A stretch of DNA of 64,000 nt from DATLLN01 sp963720885 (lineage in GTDB: Bacteria > Actinomycetota > Thermoleophilia > Gaiellales > JAICJC01). Of the stretch, positions 27,119-36,777 are shown in pieces (within the stretch, counting starts at the first letter, position 1; every line of letters begins with the position of its first letter). The position numbers and the translations under genes were made by a program. A model generated the notes under the pieces. The model had not been told where the DNA came from and searched no databases. It saw nothing but the letters and a program-made list of their open reading frames with translations. The stretch covers positions 434,001 through 498,000 of the forward strand of contig CAVRGW010000004.1 in assembly GCA_963720885.1 (NCBI GenBank). The letters are read 5' to 3'.

Positions 27119-27853
27119 GTGAGTGAGGGGGCTCGAGATGCGGGGCACCTGCCGAATCTGCGCGGCGCAGCCGGGCCGGCGGATCCCTACCGGTTACCGC
27201 GTCAGCGCCGCGGTCAGACGCCGCAGATGCACGGCCGCTACCCCGACTACGACGTTCTCGACGAGATCGCAGACTGGGATGATCTGACCAGAGGGGTCGT
27301 GCTCAAGCGCCTCAACGATGTGCCCTCGCGGCGCTTCTTCACCGAGGCGGAATGGGATGCTCTCACCGCGTTCTGCGATGTCGTGCTCGCCCAGGATTCC
27401 GATCCCCGCATCCCCGTTGTCGCCTATATCGACGAGAAGCTTCACGCGGGCAGGCTGGATGGCTACCAGTACGCCGACATGCCCGATGATCGGGACACCT
27501 GGCGTCTGGTGGCCCGAGGGCTCGATCACGTCGCCCAAGCCAAGGGTGCGGCGTCGTACGCTCTGGCGTCGTCCGAGGTTCGTCAGGAGATCGCGGGCGA
27601 GTTCAGCGAGGCCAAGCTGACGGGCGGGGCCTGGGATCAAGTGAATGTCGCTCGCGCCTTCGCTGTCGTGATGCGATCGGCGCTGGCGGCGTTCTATTCG
27701 CATCCGTGGGCATGGAACGAAATCGGCTTCGGTGGCCCGGCGTACCCGCGCGGCTACGCCCGCCTCGGAATCGGCATGAGCGAGTCGTGGGAGGGCGTGG
27801 AGGCGTTTGATGTCGATCCGGTCTCAGATGTGAAGCAGCGGGGCTTGGAATGA
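27119..27853 (+). CDS. Gluconate 2-dehydrogenase subunit 3 family protein
   Basis: 244 aa from GTG 27119. The core RFFTEAEWDALTAFCDVVLAQDSDPRIPVVAYIDEKL matches the small subunit of membrane gluconate dehydrogenases (Gluconate_2-dh3), and TPQMHGRYPDYDVL precedes it. The C-terminal half (FYSHPWAWNEIGFGGPAYPRGY) is the conserved motif linking it to the flavoprotein. Its stop overlaps the GMC start (ATGA). It lacks a visible Tat signal, so the complex may be cytoplasmic-facing, unlike the proteobacterial enzyme. Confidence 0.9.
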   Translation: MSEGARDAGHLPNLRGAAGPADPYRLPRQRRGQTPQMHGRYPDYDVLDEIADWDDLTRGVVLKRLNDVPSRRFFTEAEWDALTAFCDVVLAQDSDPRIPVVAYIDEKLHAGRLDGYQYADMPDDRDTWRLVARGLDHVAQAKGAASYALASSEVRQEIAGEFSEAKLTGGAWDQVNVARAFAVVMRSALAAFYSHPWAWNEIGFGGPAYPRGYARLGIGMSESWEGVEAFDVDPVSDVKQRGLE

Positions 27854-29535
27854 GAGCAGCTCTCAAGGGCGCGCTGCGGCCGCGCGAGAATGACTCGGCC
27901 TACCTGCTGGATGTGCACAGCCGCGGCGTCCCCGGCCGGGAGCGGATGCACCACTACCCGGATTCCGATGAGGTTGACATGCTGATCGTTGGGTGTGGCG
28001 CCGGCGGCAGTGTGCTTGCCCAGCGGTTGGCCCGGGCCGGCTGGCGCGTCGTCGTCCTGGAGCGCGGCCCGTTCTGGGATCCCGATAGCGACTGGGTATC
28101 CGACGAGGAAGGCTCGGCGCACCTGTACTGGAACGACAAACGCATCATCGGTGGAAGCGACCCCGTCGAGATGGGAAAGAACAACTCCGGGCACGGGGTG
28201 GGGGGGTCAATGGTGCATTACGCCGGCTACACGCCCCGATTCCACCCATCCGACTTCGACGTCTGGACGCGCGACGGCGTCGCCGCCGACTGGCCGATCA
28301 GCTACTGGGACCTGAAGCCACACTTCGAGCGGGTCGAGCGGGAACTGCCGGTGGCAGGTCAGGATTGGCCGTGGGGTGATCCGCACCGCTACCCGCACTC
28401 GCCGCATCCGATCGGCGCCGCCGCCGAGCGGGCATGGGCCGGGGCACGTGCGCGTGGCATCGAGATGCGGGTCGGACCGGTGGCGATCACCAACGGCGTC
28501 TTCGGCAACCGGCCGCACTGCATCTACCGTGGGTTCTGCCTGCAAGGCTGCAAGGTAAACGCCAAAGCCAGCCCGCTGGTAACCCACGTCCCCGACGCGA
28601 TCGAGCACGGTGTAGAGATCCGTTCCGACTCGATGGCGGCGCGCGTCGAGGTCGATGGGGCGGGACGCTGCACGGGCGTCACCTACCTCCACGCCGGCCA
28701 TGAACGGTTTCAGCGGGCCGGAGCCGTGGCGGTGTGCGGCTACTCGATCGAGAGTCCGCGACTGCTGCTGAACTCGACCAGTCCCGGCTTCCCCGCCGGG
28801 ATCGGGAACAACGCCGACCAGGTTGGGCGCTACCTGATGGTGCAGGGCGCGCCCCAGGTCGCCGGCCGTTTCCCGGAGCTACTGCGGATGTACAAGGCGC
28901 CTCCACCCGAGGTTTCCTCAGAACAGTTCTACGAGACCGACCCGGCCCGTGGCTTCATACGCGGCTTCTCGATCCAGACCGTCAGTCCGCTTCCGATCGG
29001 CTGGGCCGAGCACGTACTGGCCGACGGTCATCGCGGCGCGGCACTCCGCGAGTACATGCGCGACTACAACCACTGGGCGGTGCTCGGCGCCCTGTGCGAA
29101 CTCCTGCCACAGCCCGAAAACCGGGTGACCTTGGCAGACGAGACGGATCAGTTCGACATGCCGATCGCCCAGTTCGACTACACCCAGTGCGACAACGACC
29201 GGACCAACATCGCCTACGCCAAGCAGACGATGCACGACGTCTGGGAAGCCGCGGGAGCCCAAGACGTTCTTTCGATCGACCGCTACGCGCACCTCGTGGG
29301 CGGCTGTCGGATGGGCACGCGTTCCGAGTCAAGCGTGATCGATCAGGATCACCGAGTCTGGGACGTTCCAAACCTGTTCATCTGTGATGGAAGCGCGATG
29401 CCGACCCAGGGCAGCGCCAACCCGGCACTCACGATCATGGCGCTGGCTTCACGGCTCGCCCAGCGGCTCGTCGCCAAGCGCGTCACCGGGCCGCCCACCC
29501 ATCGTGCTCTCGCACGCCGTGGAGCGGCCCGCTGA
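27850..29535 (+). CDS. GMC-family FAD oxidoreductase (gluconate dehydrogenase flavoprotein-like)
   Basis: 561 aa, intact. The FAD motif is LIVGCGAGGSVLAQRLARAG with the acidic residue in VVLERGP; the flavin-attachment region follows in HGVGGSMVHYAGY. There is a Cys-rich HCIYRGFCLQGCKVNAKAS segment typical of gluconate/sorbosone-type dehydrogenases, and the C-terminal GGCRMG / CDGSAMPTQGSANPALTIMA carries the active-site His region. It oxidises a sugar or sugar acid and passes electrons on. It overlaps its subunit-3 gene by ATGA and the next gene by TGATG. Confidence 0.92.
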   Translation: MRAALKGALRPRENDSAYLLDVHSRGVPGRERMHHYPDSDEVDMLIVGCGAGGSVLAQRLARAGWRVVVLERGPFWDPDSDWVSDEEGSAHLYWNDKRIIGGSDPVEMGKNNSGHGVGGSMVHYAGYTPRFHPSDFDVWTRDGVAADWPISYWDLKPHFERVERELPVAGQDWPWGDPHRYPHSPHPIGAAAERAWAGARARGIEMRVGPVAITNGVFGNRPHCIYRGFCLQGCKVNAKASPLVTHVPDAIEHGVEIRSDSMAARVEVDGAGRCTGVTYLHAGHERFQRAGAVAVCGYSIESPRLLLNSTSPGFPAGIGNNADQVGRYLMVQGAPQVAGRFPELLRMYKAPPPEVSSEQFYETDPARGFIRGFSIQTVSPLPIGWAEHVLADGHRGAALREYMRDYNHWAVLGALCELLPQPENRVTLADETDQFDMPIAQFDYTQCDNDRTNIAYAKQTMHDVWEAAGAQDVLSIDRYAHLVGGCRMGTRSESSVIDQDHRVWDVPNLFICDGSAMPTQGSANPALTIMALASRLAQRLVAKRVTGPPTHRALARRGAAR

Positions 29536-29902
29536 TGGACACGTTCCCGTGGTGGATCGTGGTGGGCCACTTCCTCAACATTCTGTTCATGACGCTGCTT
29601 GGGCGCAGCGGGATCGAGATCTTGAGCGCCTTCCCGAAGCTGTATCTGAGTGACCACTGTCCTCCAGGACGCGAAGCGGTTCGCTTCAGCAACCGCGTCT
29701 TCTTTCCCGGTTCGCCCAAGCTCTGGTCATCGCTGGACGAGGAGGAGTCGTGGTCATCCAAGATCGCGCTGCCCGGCTTGGCTTCAAGATGATCAAGTGG
29801 GTGCGCACGATCGAGTTCGTCGCCGACTACCGCCACATCGGCCAAGGCCAGGGCGGCTGGCGTGAAGACCAGCAGTACTACGCCAACGCTGCAGGAATCT
29901 GA
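29535..29902 (+). pseudogene. Molybdopterin oxidoreductase, internally deleted
   Basis: The first ~75 codons encode the N-terminus of a cytochrome-b/molybdopterin oxidoreductase (GHFLNILFMTLLGRSGIEIL, LDEEESWSSKIALPG). The last ~45 codons, in another frame, encode its C-terminus (LGFKMIKWVRTIEFVADYRH, GQGQGGWREDQQYY). The intervening several hundred codons, including the cofactor-binding domain, are missing. A deletion within one gene with loss of frame is the simplest reading. It sits at its expected place in the operon (TGATG overlap with the GMC gene). Confidence 0.8.
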
Positions 29903-29923
29903 CCCCAACACGAAGCGAGCACC

Positions 29924-30926
29924 ATGAAAAACGGAACAGCGAAACAGGTCGTCGTGGTCACCGGCGCATCCGGTGGAGTGGGCCGAGCGACCGCCCATGC
30001 CTTCGCCAAACGAGGCGCCAGCGTCGGCCTGCTCGCTCGCGGTGCCGAGGGACTCGATGCGGCCGCTGCTGAGGTCCAGTCGTTCGGCGGTTCGGGATTC
30101 GCCGTCCCCACCGACGTTGCTGACCCCGACCAGGTCGAGGCTGCTGCCAAGGCCGTCGAGGAACACTTCGGCCCGATCGACGTGTGGGTGAACGACGCGA
30201 TGGCGACCATCTTTGCACCCTTTGCCGAGATCACCGCCGAGGAGTTCACCCGGGCAACCCAGGTCACCTACCTGGGCACGGTGTACGGCACAATGGCCGC
30301 ACTCAAGCGGATGGTCCCGACGAAATCATGGCGCGGTCGTCCAGGTCGGCTCCGCACTTTCCTATCGCGCCATCCCCCTTCAGTCGGCCTATTGCGGCGG
30401 GAAGTTCGCGATCCGGGGCTTCACCGACTCGGTACGCACCGAACTGCTCCACGACAAGAGCCGCGTGTGGATATCGATGGTGCAGCTTCCGGCGCTCAAC
30501 ACGCCCCAGTTCAACTGGTGTCGCAGCAAGCTGCCCAACCATCCGCAACCGGTGCCACCCATCCACCAGCCGGAGGTGCCCGCTGAGGCGGTGTACTGGG
30601 CGGCGCACCACCGCCGACGCGAAATCACAGTGGGCGGAAGCGCAGTCAAGGCGATCCTCGGCAACAAACTCGCTCCCCGCTTCGCCGACTGGTACCTAGC
30701 GCGCACCGGGTACGCCTCCCAACAGATCGCCGACATGCCGATCGACCCCAACCGGCCGAACAACCTCTTCGACCCGGTCCCCGCACTGGCCGCGACACAC
30801 GGGATGTTCGACGACCAGGCGAAGCCGCGGAGCTATCAGCTGTGGGCGACGACGCACCGCGGCCTGATCGTCGGCGCCGTCGGCGCCAGCGTACTCGCAG
30901 CCGGACTCGCTCGGCGCAAGCGATGA
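29924..30926 (+). pseudogene. Short-chain dehydrogenase/reductase, one frameshift
   Basis: About 333 codons once a single-base insertion near 30320 is bridged (ALKRMVP, then NHGAVVQVGSALSYR). The Rossmann motif is VVVTGASGGVGRAT; the catalytic Ser-Tyr-Lys are in GSALSYRAIPLQSAYCGGKFA. An unusual C-terminal extension of about 100 residues ends in a TM helix and RRKR, a pattern seen in membrane-tethered SDRs. It likely oxidises or reduces a sugar-derived alcohol. Its stop overlaps the next start (ATGA). Confidence 0.82.
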
Positions 30927-32718
30927 CGCGCGAATGCGGACCTCGCCGCAGCAGCTCCACACGTACTGCGCGAATACGCGCTTCTGGCGGACGGCGAGCG
31001 CGGCATCCTCGTCGGCCCACGTGGCGACTTCGCGTGGATGTGCTTCCCGCGCTGGGACGATGACGCCATGTTCTCCTCGCTGATCGGCGGGAACGGTAGC
31101 TACGCCATCACCCCTGCCGAGCGCTGCGTCTGGGGCGGCTACTACGAAGAGGGCAGCCTGATCTGGCACAGCCGCTGGATCACCAACGACTCGATCATCG
31201 AGTGCCGCGAGGCGTTGGCACTACCGAGCCGCCCCGACCGCGCCGTCGTGCTTCGACGCATCACGGCGATACGCGGCCCTGCATCCATGCGTGTGTCGCT
31301 GAACCTGCGCGGCAGCTTCGGCGAGGAGCCGGCTCGCCGGCTGAAACGCGATGACGCCGGCGTATGGCGTGGACTGGTCGGAACGACGCGAATCGCGTGG
31401 CTCGGCGGCGCCGATGCCAGCCCCCACCCCGACGGCCACAACGGCAAGGCCCTCACGCTGTCGCTCACCCTCCCGCCGGGCCGCTCACACGACTTCGTGC
31501 TCGTGCTCGGCAACGGCCAAGAGGACCTCGATCCACCCGACCCTGAGTGGGCCTGGCAGGGCACCTCCGCAGCCTGGGCTGACCGCGTACCCCGGCTGCA
31601 AGACACGGTCGCGCAGCGCGACGCGCGCCACGCCTACGCGGTCATGCACGGCCTCACCAGCAACAGCGGAGGCATGGTCGCGGCGGCCACCACCTCGCTT
31701 CCCGAACGAGCAAGTCAGGGACGAAACTACGACTACCGCTACGCCTGGATCCGCGACCAGTGCTACACCGGCCAGGCCGTCGCCGCCGCCGGGCCACACC
31801 CCTGCTGGACACCGCCGTCGCCTTCGTCGCGCGACCGACTACTCGCTGACGGGAAGCACCTCAAGCCCGCCTACACCGTCACCGGCGGAGACGTCCCCGA
31901 CGAGCGACCACTCGCGCTGCCCGGCTACCCGGGCGGCACCAACATCGTCGGAAACTGGGTCAACCACCAATTCCAGCTCGACGGCTTCGGCGAGTCGCTG
32001 CTCCTGTTCGCTGCCGCCGCGCGGCACGACCATCTCGACGCCGACGCCTGGCGGGCCGCCGAAGCCGCGGCCGAGGCGATCGCCGCGCGATGGCACGAGC
32101 CCGATGCCGGCATCTGGGAGATCACCCCCGCGGCATGGACACACAGCCGCCTGATCTGTGCCGCCGGCCTTCGCGCCATCAGCCACCACAGCCCGGGAGA
32201 TGAACAGGCGGCACGATGGGCCTCACTCGCCGACAAGATCGTCGCGGACACCGCCACGCACGCACTCCACCGATCCGGACACTGGCAACGCGCCGCCGAC
32301 GACCCCAGCCTTGACGCGGCACTGCTCCTGCCCGCCCTCCGCGGCGCGATCCCCGCCGACGACCCGCGCTCGGTCGCCACACTCCACGCGATCGATCGAC
32401 CAGCTGACCCAGGACGGCTACGTCTACCGCTACCGCCCAGACGAACGGCCACTCGGCAACGCGGAAGGCGCCTTCCTGGTCTGCGGCTTCTGGATGGCCC
32501 TGGCCTGGGCGCAGCAGGGCGAACACACCGCAGCCGCACGCTGGTTCGAACGAAACCGCGCCGCATGCGGACCACCCGGCCTGCTCGCCGAAGAGTTCGA
32601 CGTCACCCAGCGTCAACTGCGCGGCAACCTCCCCCAAGCGTTCGTGCACGCGCTGCTCCTGGAATGCGCCGCCGCGCAGCACACCCAATCGAGCGACGAG
32701 GGATTCGCCGAACAGTGA
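30923..32718 (+). pseudogene. Glycoside hydrolase family 15 (glucoamylase/trehalase-like), several frameshifts
   Basis: About 600 codons with at least four frame changes: after codon 3 (30935), two compensating indels at about 31798 and 31835, and a 4-base duplication (ATCGATCG) at about 32390. Homology is continuous: ILVGPRGDFAWMCFPRWDDD, FSSLIGGNGSYAI, NYDYRYAWIRDQCY, HLKPAYTVTGG, GFWMALAWAQQGEH. The catalytic acid region around DYRYAWIRD is preserved. GH15 enzymes release glucose from alpha-glucans or trehalose, feeding the downstream epimerase. Non-functional as written unless the indels are sequencing errors. Confidence 0.82.
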
Positions 32719-33170
32719 GACCAACGCTCTCACTGCCCGGACGATCGCACCGCCGCCCTGGCGACGCCGATCGACCCTCCATCGACCGAGCCCAGCTCGC
32801 ATGTGCCGCGTATGGATTGGCATTGATGCTCGCGCCAGGTCCGATACTCCGCACCTTCCCTGGGCGACACATCGACGCCGACCGCCGTGCGCTGCTTGCA
32901 ACTCGCGCCCTTGGAGCGCGGCACCTCATTCAAGCAACCGCGCTCATGCGGCACCCCAACCGCCGATGGATGCTCGCCGGTGCCTGCATCGACGCGACCC
33001 ATGCCGCCACCATGCTCGCTCTCGCAGTGGCCCGACCCAACCGGCGAGCACCTGCCACGACCAGCGCCACGTTCGCCCTGCTCATCGCCGCCGCCGAAAT
33101 CCGCGGATCGTGGCGCTCCCAACACCGCCTCTGGGTCCGGAGCGGCACACGATCGACCACGACACCATGA
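32715..33170 (+). CDS. Small membrane protein of unknown function
   Basis: 151 aa from GTG 32715 in a GTGA overlap. After a basic N-terminus there are about three or four hydrophobic stretches (QLACAAYGLALMLAPGPIL, RALGARHLIQATALM, MLAGACIDATHAATMLALAV, TSATFALLIAAAEI). It resembles short DUF4267-like membrane proteins. It overlaps the epimerase start (ATGA), so it is co-translated. No function assignable. Confidence 0.7.
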   Translation: MRPTLSLPGRSHRRPGDADRPSIDRAQLACAAYGLALMLAPGPILRTFPGRHIDADRRALLATRALGARHLIQATALMRHPNRRWMLAGACIDATHAATMLALAVARPNRRAPATTSATFALLIAAAEIRGSWRSQHRLWVRSGTRSTTTP

Positions 33171-34111
33171 CGACCACTCACCCACAGCCAACCCGCCCGT
33201 CGGGTCGACAGATCGAGATCACGCACGCCGCCCAGCGCGCCTGGGTTGTCGAAGTGGGCGGCGCGCTGCGCGCCTACCAAGTCGAGGAGCACGATGTCCT
33301 CGATGGCTACAGCGCGGACGAGCGGTGTACCGCCGCCCGCGGCCACTCACTCATCCCGTGGCCAAATCGGCTACGCGACGGTCGCTACCGCTTCGCCGAC
33401 CGCGACCATCAACTCCCGCTCACCGAACCCGACAAGCACAACGCCATCCACGGACTGACCCGGTGGGCGAACTGGACTCCAGCCGATCACGCAGTCAACC
33501 AGGTGACGATGCGACACCGACTGCACCCCCAACCCGGCTACCCCTTCGCACTTGATCTAGAAATCACCTACTCGCTCGCCGACGACGGCCTTCACGTCCA
33601 CACCACCGCGACCAACATCGGCACGACACCCGCTCCCTACGGCACTGGCGCACACCCCTACATCGCCCCCGGCACGCCAACCCTCGACACCGCTCGACTG
33701 CGCGCCCCCGGACGGATCTGGCTTCCCACCGACGACCGCGGTATCCCGACCGGAGCAGAGCCCGTCACCGACACCGACTATGACTTCCAAGCGCCGCGCC
33801 TGATCAGGACAATCAAGCTCGACACTGGGTACACCGACCTCGTCCGCGACAGCAACGGCATCGCCCACGTCGAGCTGCAAGCCGACACACGCACCACAAC
33901 GCTCTGGCTCGACCAGACCTACCCATACGTGATGCTGTTCACCGGGGATTCGCTCCCCGACCCAAACCGCCGCCGGCGCAGTCTCGGCGTCGAGCCGATG
34001 ACCTGCGCCCCAAACGCATTCCAGACGGGCCACGGCCTCCACACGCTCCAGCCCGACGAATCACACACAGCGTGCTGGGGGATCACCACGTCGATCCGCA
34101 TTGACGGTTGA
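33167..34111 (+). CDS. Aldose 1-epimerase
   Basis: 314 aa from ATG 33167. Galactose-mutarotase landmarks: N-terminal GHSLIPWPNRLRDGRY, the catalytic-His region HNAIHGLTR, PYGTGAHPYI (second His), and the general-base Glu in LGVEPMTCAPNAF. It interconverts alpha and beta anomers of aldoses, which fits its position after a GH15 enzyme and before sugar-oxidising enzymes. It is the last intact gene of the 23.6-34.1 kb run. Confidence 0.92.
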   Translation: MTTTHPQPTRPSGRQIEITHAAQRAWVVEVGGALRAYQVEEHDVLDGYSADERCTAARGHSLIPWPNRLRDGRYRFADRDHQLPLTEPDKHNAIHGLTRWANWTPADHAVNQVTMRHRLHPQPGYPFALDLEITYSLADDGLHVHTTATNIGTTPAPYGTGAHPYIAPGTPTLDTARLRAPGRIWLPTDDRGIPTGAEPVTDTDYDFQAPRLIRTIKLDTGYTDLVRDSNGIAHVELQADTRTTTLWLDQTYPYVMLFTGDSLPDPNRRRRSLGVEPMTCAPNAFQTGHGLHTLQPDESHTACWGITTSIRIDG

Positions 34112-34456
34112 TGGAGATACGAGTCGGCCCACCAACCCTCACCATCCACGCCGACGAGCAGTTCTCGGTCGGCGCCCCGTACGCGACCATCGCGCCCACA
34201 ACACCAACAGGGATACTTCAGCTCCGACACGCGGATCGCGTCCCGCTATCACCCGACCCTCACCGACGCACCCCACACTGCCCAACAGCGCAGTCGTCGC
34301 CCGCGCTCTCGGCACGCCACGAGTTTGCGAACGCGGACATGTTCACGCGGCGAGGCCCACTCGCAGCAAACCAGGTGCACCTACGACTCGACCGAACAAT
34401 CCACGACGGCGTGCATGAGACTTCGATCTCCGCGTCGCTAGGTTCGTAGGAGCTGC
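34112..34456. other. Gene-free 345-base gap
   Basis: No supported gene on either strand. The open frames here show no family features. The MarR ribosome-binding site (TAGGAGCTGC) and a possible -10 TAGGTT lie at its right end. Confidence 0.5.
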
Positions 34457-34918
34457 GTGACCAAACAATCGTCAGGTCAAGCCAAACGATCTAACGCGAC
34501 GGTGAAACCGCCGACGCCCGAAACCAACATCGATCTCGTTCAACACATCGCTGAGCTTTGGGTTCACCTTCGCGGGTTCACACGCGCGACCGAACGAGCA
34601 GCCCGCAAGAACCGGCTCACTCCGCAACGATATCTGCTGCTGCTCGTGATCAGCGCAGCGACGGACGGTCAGGGGGTGGTAACGGTTAACCACGTCACCA
34701 AACAGCTGCGGCTTGCTCAAAGCAGCGTTACCGGATTGATCGCTCGCGCCGAGGCCGCCGGAATAGTCGCCCGGTCTGACTCGCCCGTGGACGGTCGCCA
34801 GACCGAGATACGCCTGACCGAGGAAGGCGAGCGGCGGCTTCAAGCAACGATCAGCGACCTCGGAGTCGAGCGGCGACAGTTCGCGGCTCTCGTGGCCGAA
34901 CTCAAGGATTCGATCTAG
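34457..34918 (+). CDS. MarR-family transcriptional regulator
   Basis: 153 aa from GTG 34457 after TAGGAGCTGC. Winged helix: RLTPQRYLLLLVIS, VNHVTKQLRLAQSSVTGLIARAEAAGIVARSDSPVDGRQTEIRLTEEG, the DxRxxxxxLTxxG wing of MarR. The dimerisation helices flank it. It closely resembles the second MarR at 36145 in the 'LTPQRYLLLL' region, so the two are probably paralogues. Likely represses the adjacent transporter or operon. Confidence 0.92.
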   Translation: MTKQSSGQAKRSNATVKPPTPETNIDLVQHIAELWVHLRGFTRATERAARKNRLTPQRYLLLLVISAATDGQGVVTVNHVTKQLRLAQSSVTGLIARAEAAGIVARSDSPVDGRQTEIRLTEEGERRLQATISDLGVERRQFAALVAELKDSI

Positions 34919-35255
34919 CTTGGTCCGCTGAGCGATGCTGTGGGCGATCCGCTGCTAGGCCGTTGACTGACGATCGATCAGCCTCCGCTTTCGCGTCTTG
35001 GCTCCGAGTCATCTGGATCTCTTCCAGACTGCGACCCTTCATCCCAGGTACCAGCCGCGCAAAGAAGACCACCGCGATCACGCCGACCACGGCGTACAGC
35101 CAGAATGTGCCCGCCTCGCCGAGATCGCCGGCCAGGGTGAGGAAGGTATACGACACGACAAAGTTGAAGGAGCAGTTGGCGACGGTGCAGAGCGCCTTGG
35201 CTGGGCCGCGCAGTTCCAGCGGAAAGATCGCCGGACGGGACTGAACCGGGCTCAT
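34902..35255 (-). pseudogene. Sugar-porter (MFS) C-terminal fragment
   Basis: About 117 codons encoding the end of a sugar-porter family transporter: AIFPLELRGPAKALCTVAN, FVVSYTFLTLAGDLGEAGTFWLYAV, and the family-specific VPGMKGRSLEEIQ. The first ~350 residues are gone. The 3' end overlaps the MarR stop on the other strand. The loss of a sugar importer next to a decaying sugar-oxidation operon is consistent with pathway decay. Confidence 0.82.
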
Positions 35256-35351
35256 GAACTGACCGACGTCGGCAACGTCGGACGCTCACTGCGTGGATCC
35301 GGAGCGCCACTGTGATCCGGATACTAGGGCGCGCCCACCCGGCCCGCGACT

Positions 35352-35723
35352 CTAGGACGACGTTACCCAGGCGCGGGCATCGTCCGTCTCGTCGGTGCCG
35401 TACACCTTAACCTCACCTGGCATTAGCCAGCCGAACCCATGGATCGCCCGGCGCAGCCATTCCGCGTCGCAAACGATGGCGATCCGCTCCCACGAGCGGA
35501 TGCTACCGAGCCCGAGTTTCGCATCCTCCCACGCCGCACCGGCCGAGTAGTCAGAGAAGTCGGCTCCGAGCACGTACAGCATCCGCACGTTGCCGTCGCC
35601 CGCTGCCTCGCGTGCGGCGTCGACCGCAGGCACCAGCACGCTCTCATAGTCGCGGGCGGTCACCGGCCCATGCGCCTCAACCCCGACCACACCATCGGGA
35701 AGATCCGGGATCAGCGTCAACAC
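35352..35723 (-). CDS. SpoIIAA-like (STAS-related) protein
   Basis: 123 aa. The motif set MLTLIPDLPDGVVGVEAHGPVTARDY, VRMLYVLGADFSDYSAGAAWEDAKLG, WERIAIVCDAEWLR and the final DDARAW matches the SpoIIAA-like family. These small alpha/beta proteins lack the phosphorylated Ser loop of true anti-anti-sigma factors; their role is unclear, and lipid binding has been proposed for relatives. Stand-alone gene. Confidence 0.85.
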   Translation of the reverse strand: MLTLIPDLPDGVVGVEAHGPVTARDYESVLVPAVDAAREAAGDGNVRMLYVLGADFSDYSAGAAWEDAKLGLGSIRSWERIAIVCDAEWLRRAIHGFGWLMPGEVKVYGTDETDDARAWVTSS

Positions 35724-35922
35724 GATTCGCCTCCTCGTCTATGGTTGGTCCGGCAGGACGTCGTGTCAGCCCCGGCCGTAGAGATGTGCTGTCCTCTTTC
35801 GGGACGGGTTCCCGGGTCTCCAGGCTGAGAGCGAGCGCCTCGGTTCCGCGCTGCTTCCACGCGTAGCCGGCGCGTTCGCTGATGCCGGCGTACCGGCAGG
35901 AGGCTCGAACCAGTCTGGCGCC

Positions 35923-36111
35923 TCAACTCGCTGGGAAGCTGCGCGACCGGGAGCGCGCGGTGCTCCCGCGGGTGCGACCTTCGGTGCGCAAGCCGCGGCG
36001 GTCTCGGATCCGCCAGTCGTCCAACAGACCGAGCACCGCGTACACGGCGACCCCGCCGATAAACGCGATCCATGGCGCGAGAGCCAGGAGGTATTCGAAG
36101 TCCTTCTCCAC
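35923..36111 (-). CDS. Small single-TM protein
   Basis: 62 aa from GTG 36111: a charged start (VEKDFEYLLALAPW), one TM helix (IAFIGGVAVYAVLGLLDD) and a basic tail. It is divergent from the second MarR gene. No family recognised; plausible because of the clean TM topology but the start is weak. Confidence 0.45.
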   Translation of the reverse strand: MEKDFEYLLALAPWIAFIGGVAVYAVLGLLDDWRIRDRRGLRTEGRTRGSTARSRSRSFPAS

Positions 36112-36144
36112 AGATAGACCGTGTCACGGTATACTTTGCCTGGC

Positions 36145-36567
36145 ATGCGTGCGATGACCCAAGTCGAGTCGAACAGATCGAATGAAGATCTTCGCCATGT
36201 CGCGCGATTCCGGATCGCGCTCCGCCATTTCGAACGGCGGACAGACACTGTGCTGGCCGACTGCGGTCTGACTCCTCAGCGGTACCTGCTGCTTCTCACG
36301 ATCGAGGCTCAGTCGATCGAGGGCGAGGCGACAGTGTCGAGCCTCGCGGACGATCTCGAGATGCCGCAGAGTACGGTTTCCGACCTCGTTGCCCGCGCGC
36401 ACGGCGCCGGACTCCTGGTCCGTCGCCGATCTGACGGCGACGCACGCGTTTCCCATCTGTCCCTGACAGCCGAAGGCCACCATCGCCTCTATACCGCGGT
36501 TGACGCGTTGCGGGCCGAGCGCGGTGTGCTGCGGGCGACACTCGTCGGCCTGTCCCAGCTGATCTGA
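36145..36567 (+). CDS. MarR-family transcriptional regulator (second)
   Basis: 140 aa. The ATG at 36145 lies 9 bases after a TATACT box (36130-36135), so the transcript is probably leaderless. Winged helix: GLTPQRYLLLLTIEAQ, VSSLADDLEMPQSTVSDLVARAHGAGLLVRRRSDGDARVSHLSLTAEG. It shares the LTPQRYLLLL block with the MarR at 34457. Its stop overlaps the start of the next tiny gene (TGATG). Confidence 0.92.
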   Translation: MRAMTQVESNRSNEDLRHVARFRIALRHFERRTDTVLADCGLTPQRYLLLLTIEAQSIEGEATVSSLADDLEMPQSTVSDLVARAHGAGLLVRRRSDGDARVSHLSLTAEGHHRLYTAVDALRAERGVLRATLVGLSQLI

Positions 36568-36701
36568 TGGCCGAGATCTTTCCGATCGATTTCACCGCTC
36601 CGCCCACGCTCGCCGAAGGGCGGCTGGCTGACTGGCTGGTGACGCTGATCATCGTCTGCGTGGCCGTGACAGCCGGCGTTTGGCTGTGGCGTAACGGCTG
36701 A
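36567..36701 (+). CDS. 44-aa single-TM protein coupled to MarR
   Basis: Start ATG overlaps the MarR stop (TGATG). The peptide (MAEIFPIDFTAPPTLAEGRL...) has one TM helix, WLVTLIIVCVAVTAGVWLW, ending in RNG. Short enough to be missed by length filters. The clean TM segment and coupling make it likely real; function unknown. A counterpart, the 62-aa single-TM ORF, sits on the opposite side of the MarR gene. Confidence 0.6.
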   Translation: MAEIFPIDFTAPPTLAEGRLADWLVTLIIVCVAVTAGVWLWRNG

Positions 36702-36751
36702 GACCAAGGTGGGATCTCCCATACGGGTCGCTGCTTGGCGGCCTGCCGCTA

Positions 36752-36774
36752 GATACACCGTAGTACGATGTATC
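36752..36774. promoter_or_regulatory. Palindromic promoter/operator GATACA-N11-TGTATC
   Basis: A perfect 6-bp inverted repeat flanks CCGTAGTACGA and contains a TACGAT -10 box (36764-36769), which lies 8 bases before the GTG at 36778. It probably combines a leaderless promoter with an operator; the nearby MarR is a candidate binder. Confidence 0.55.
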
Positions 36775-36777
36775 GCA

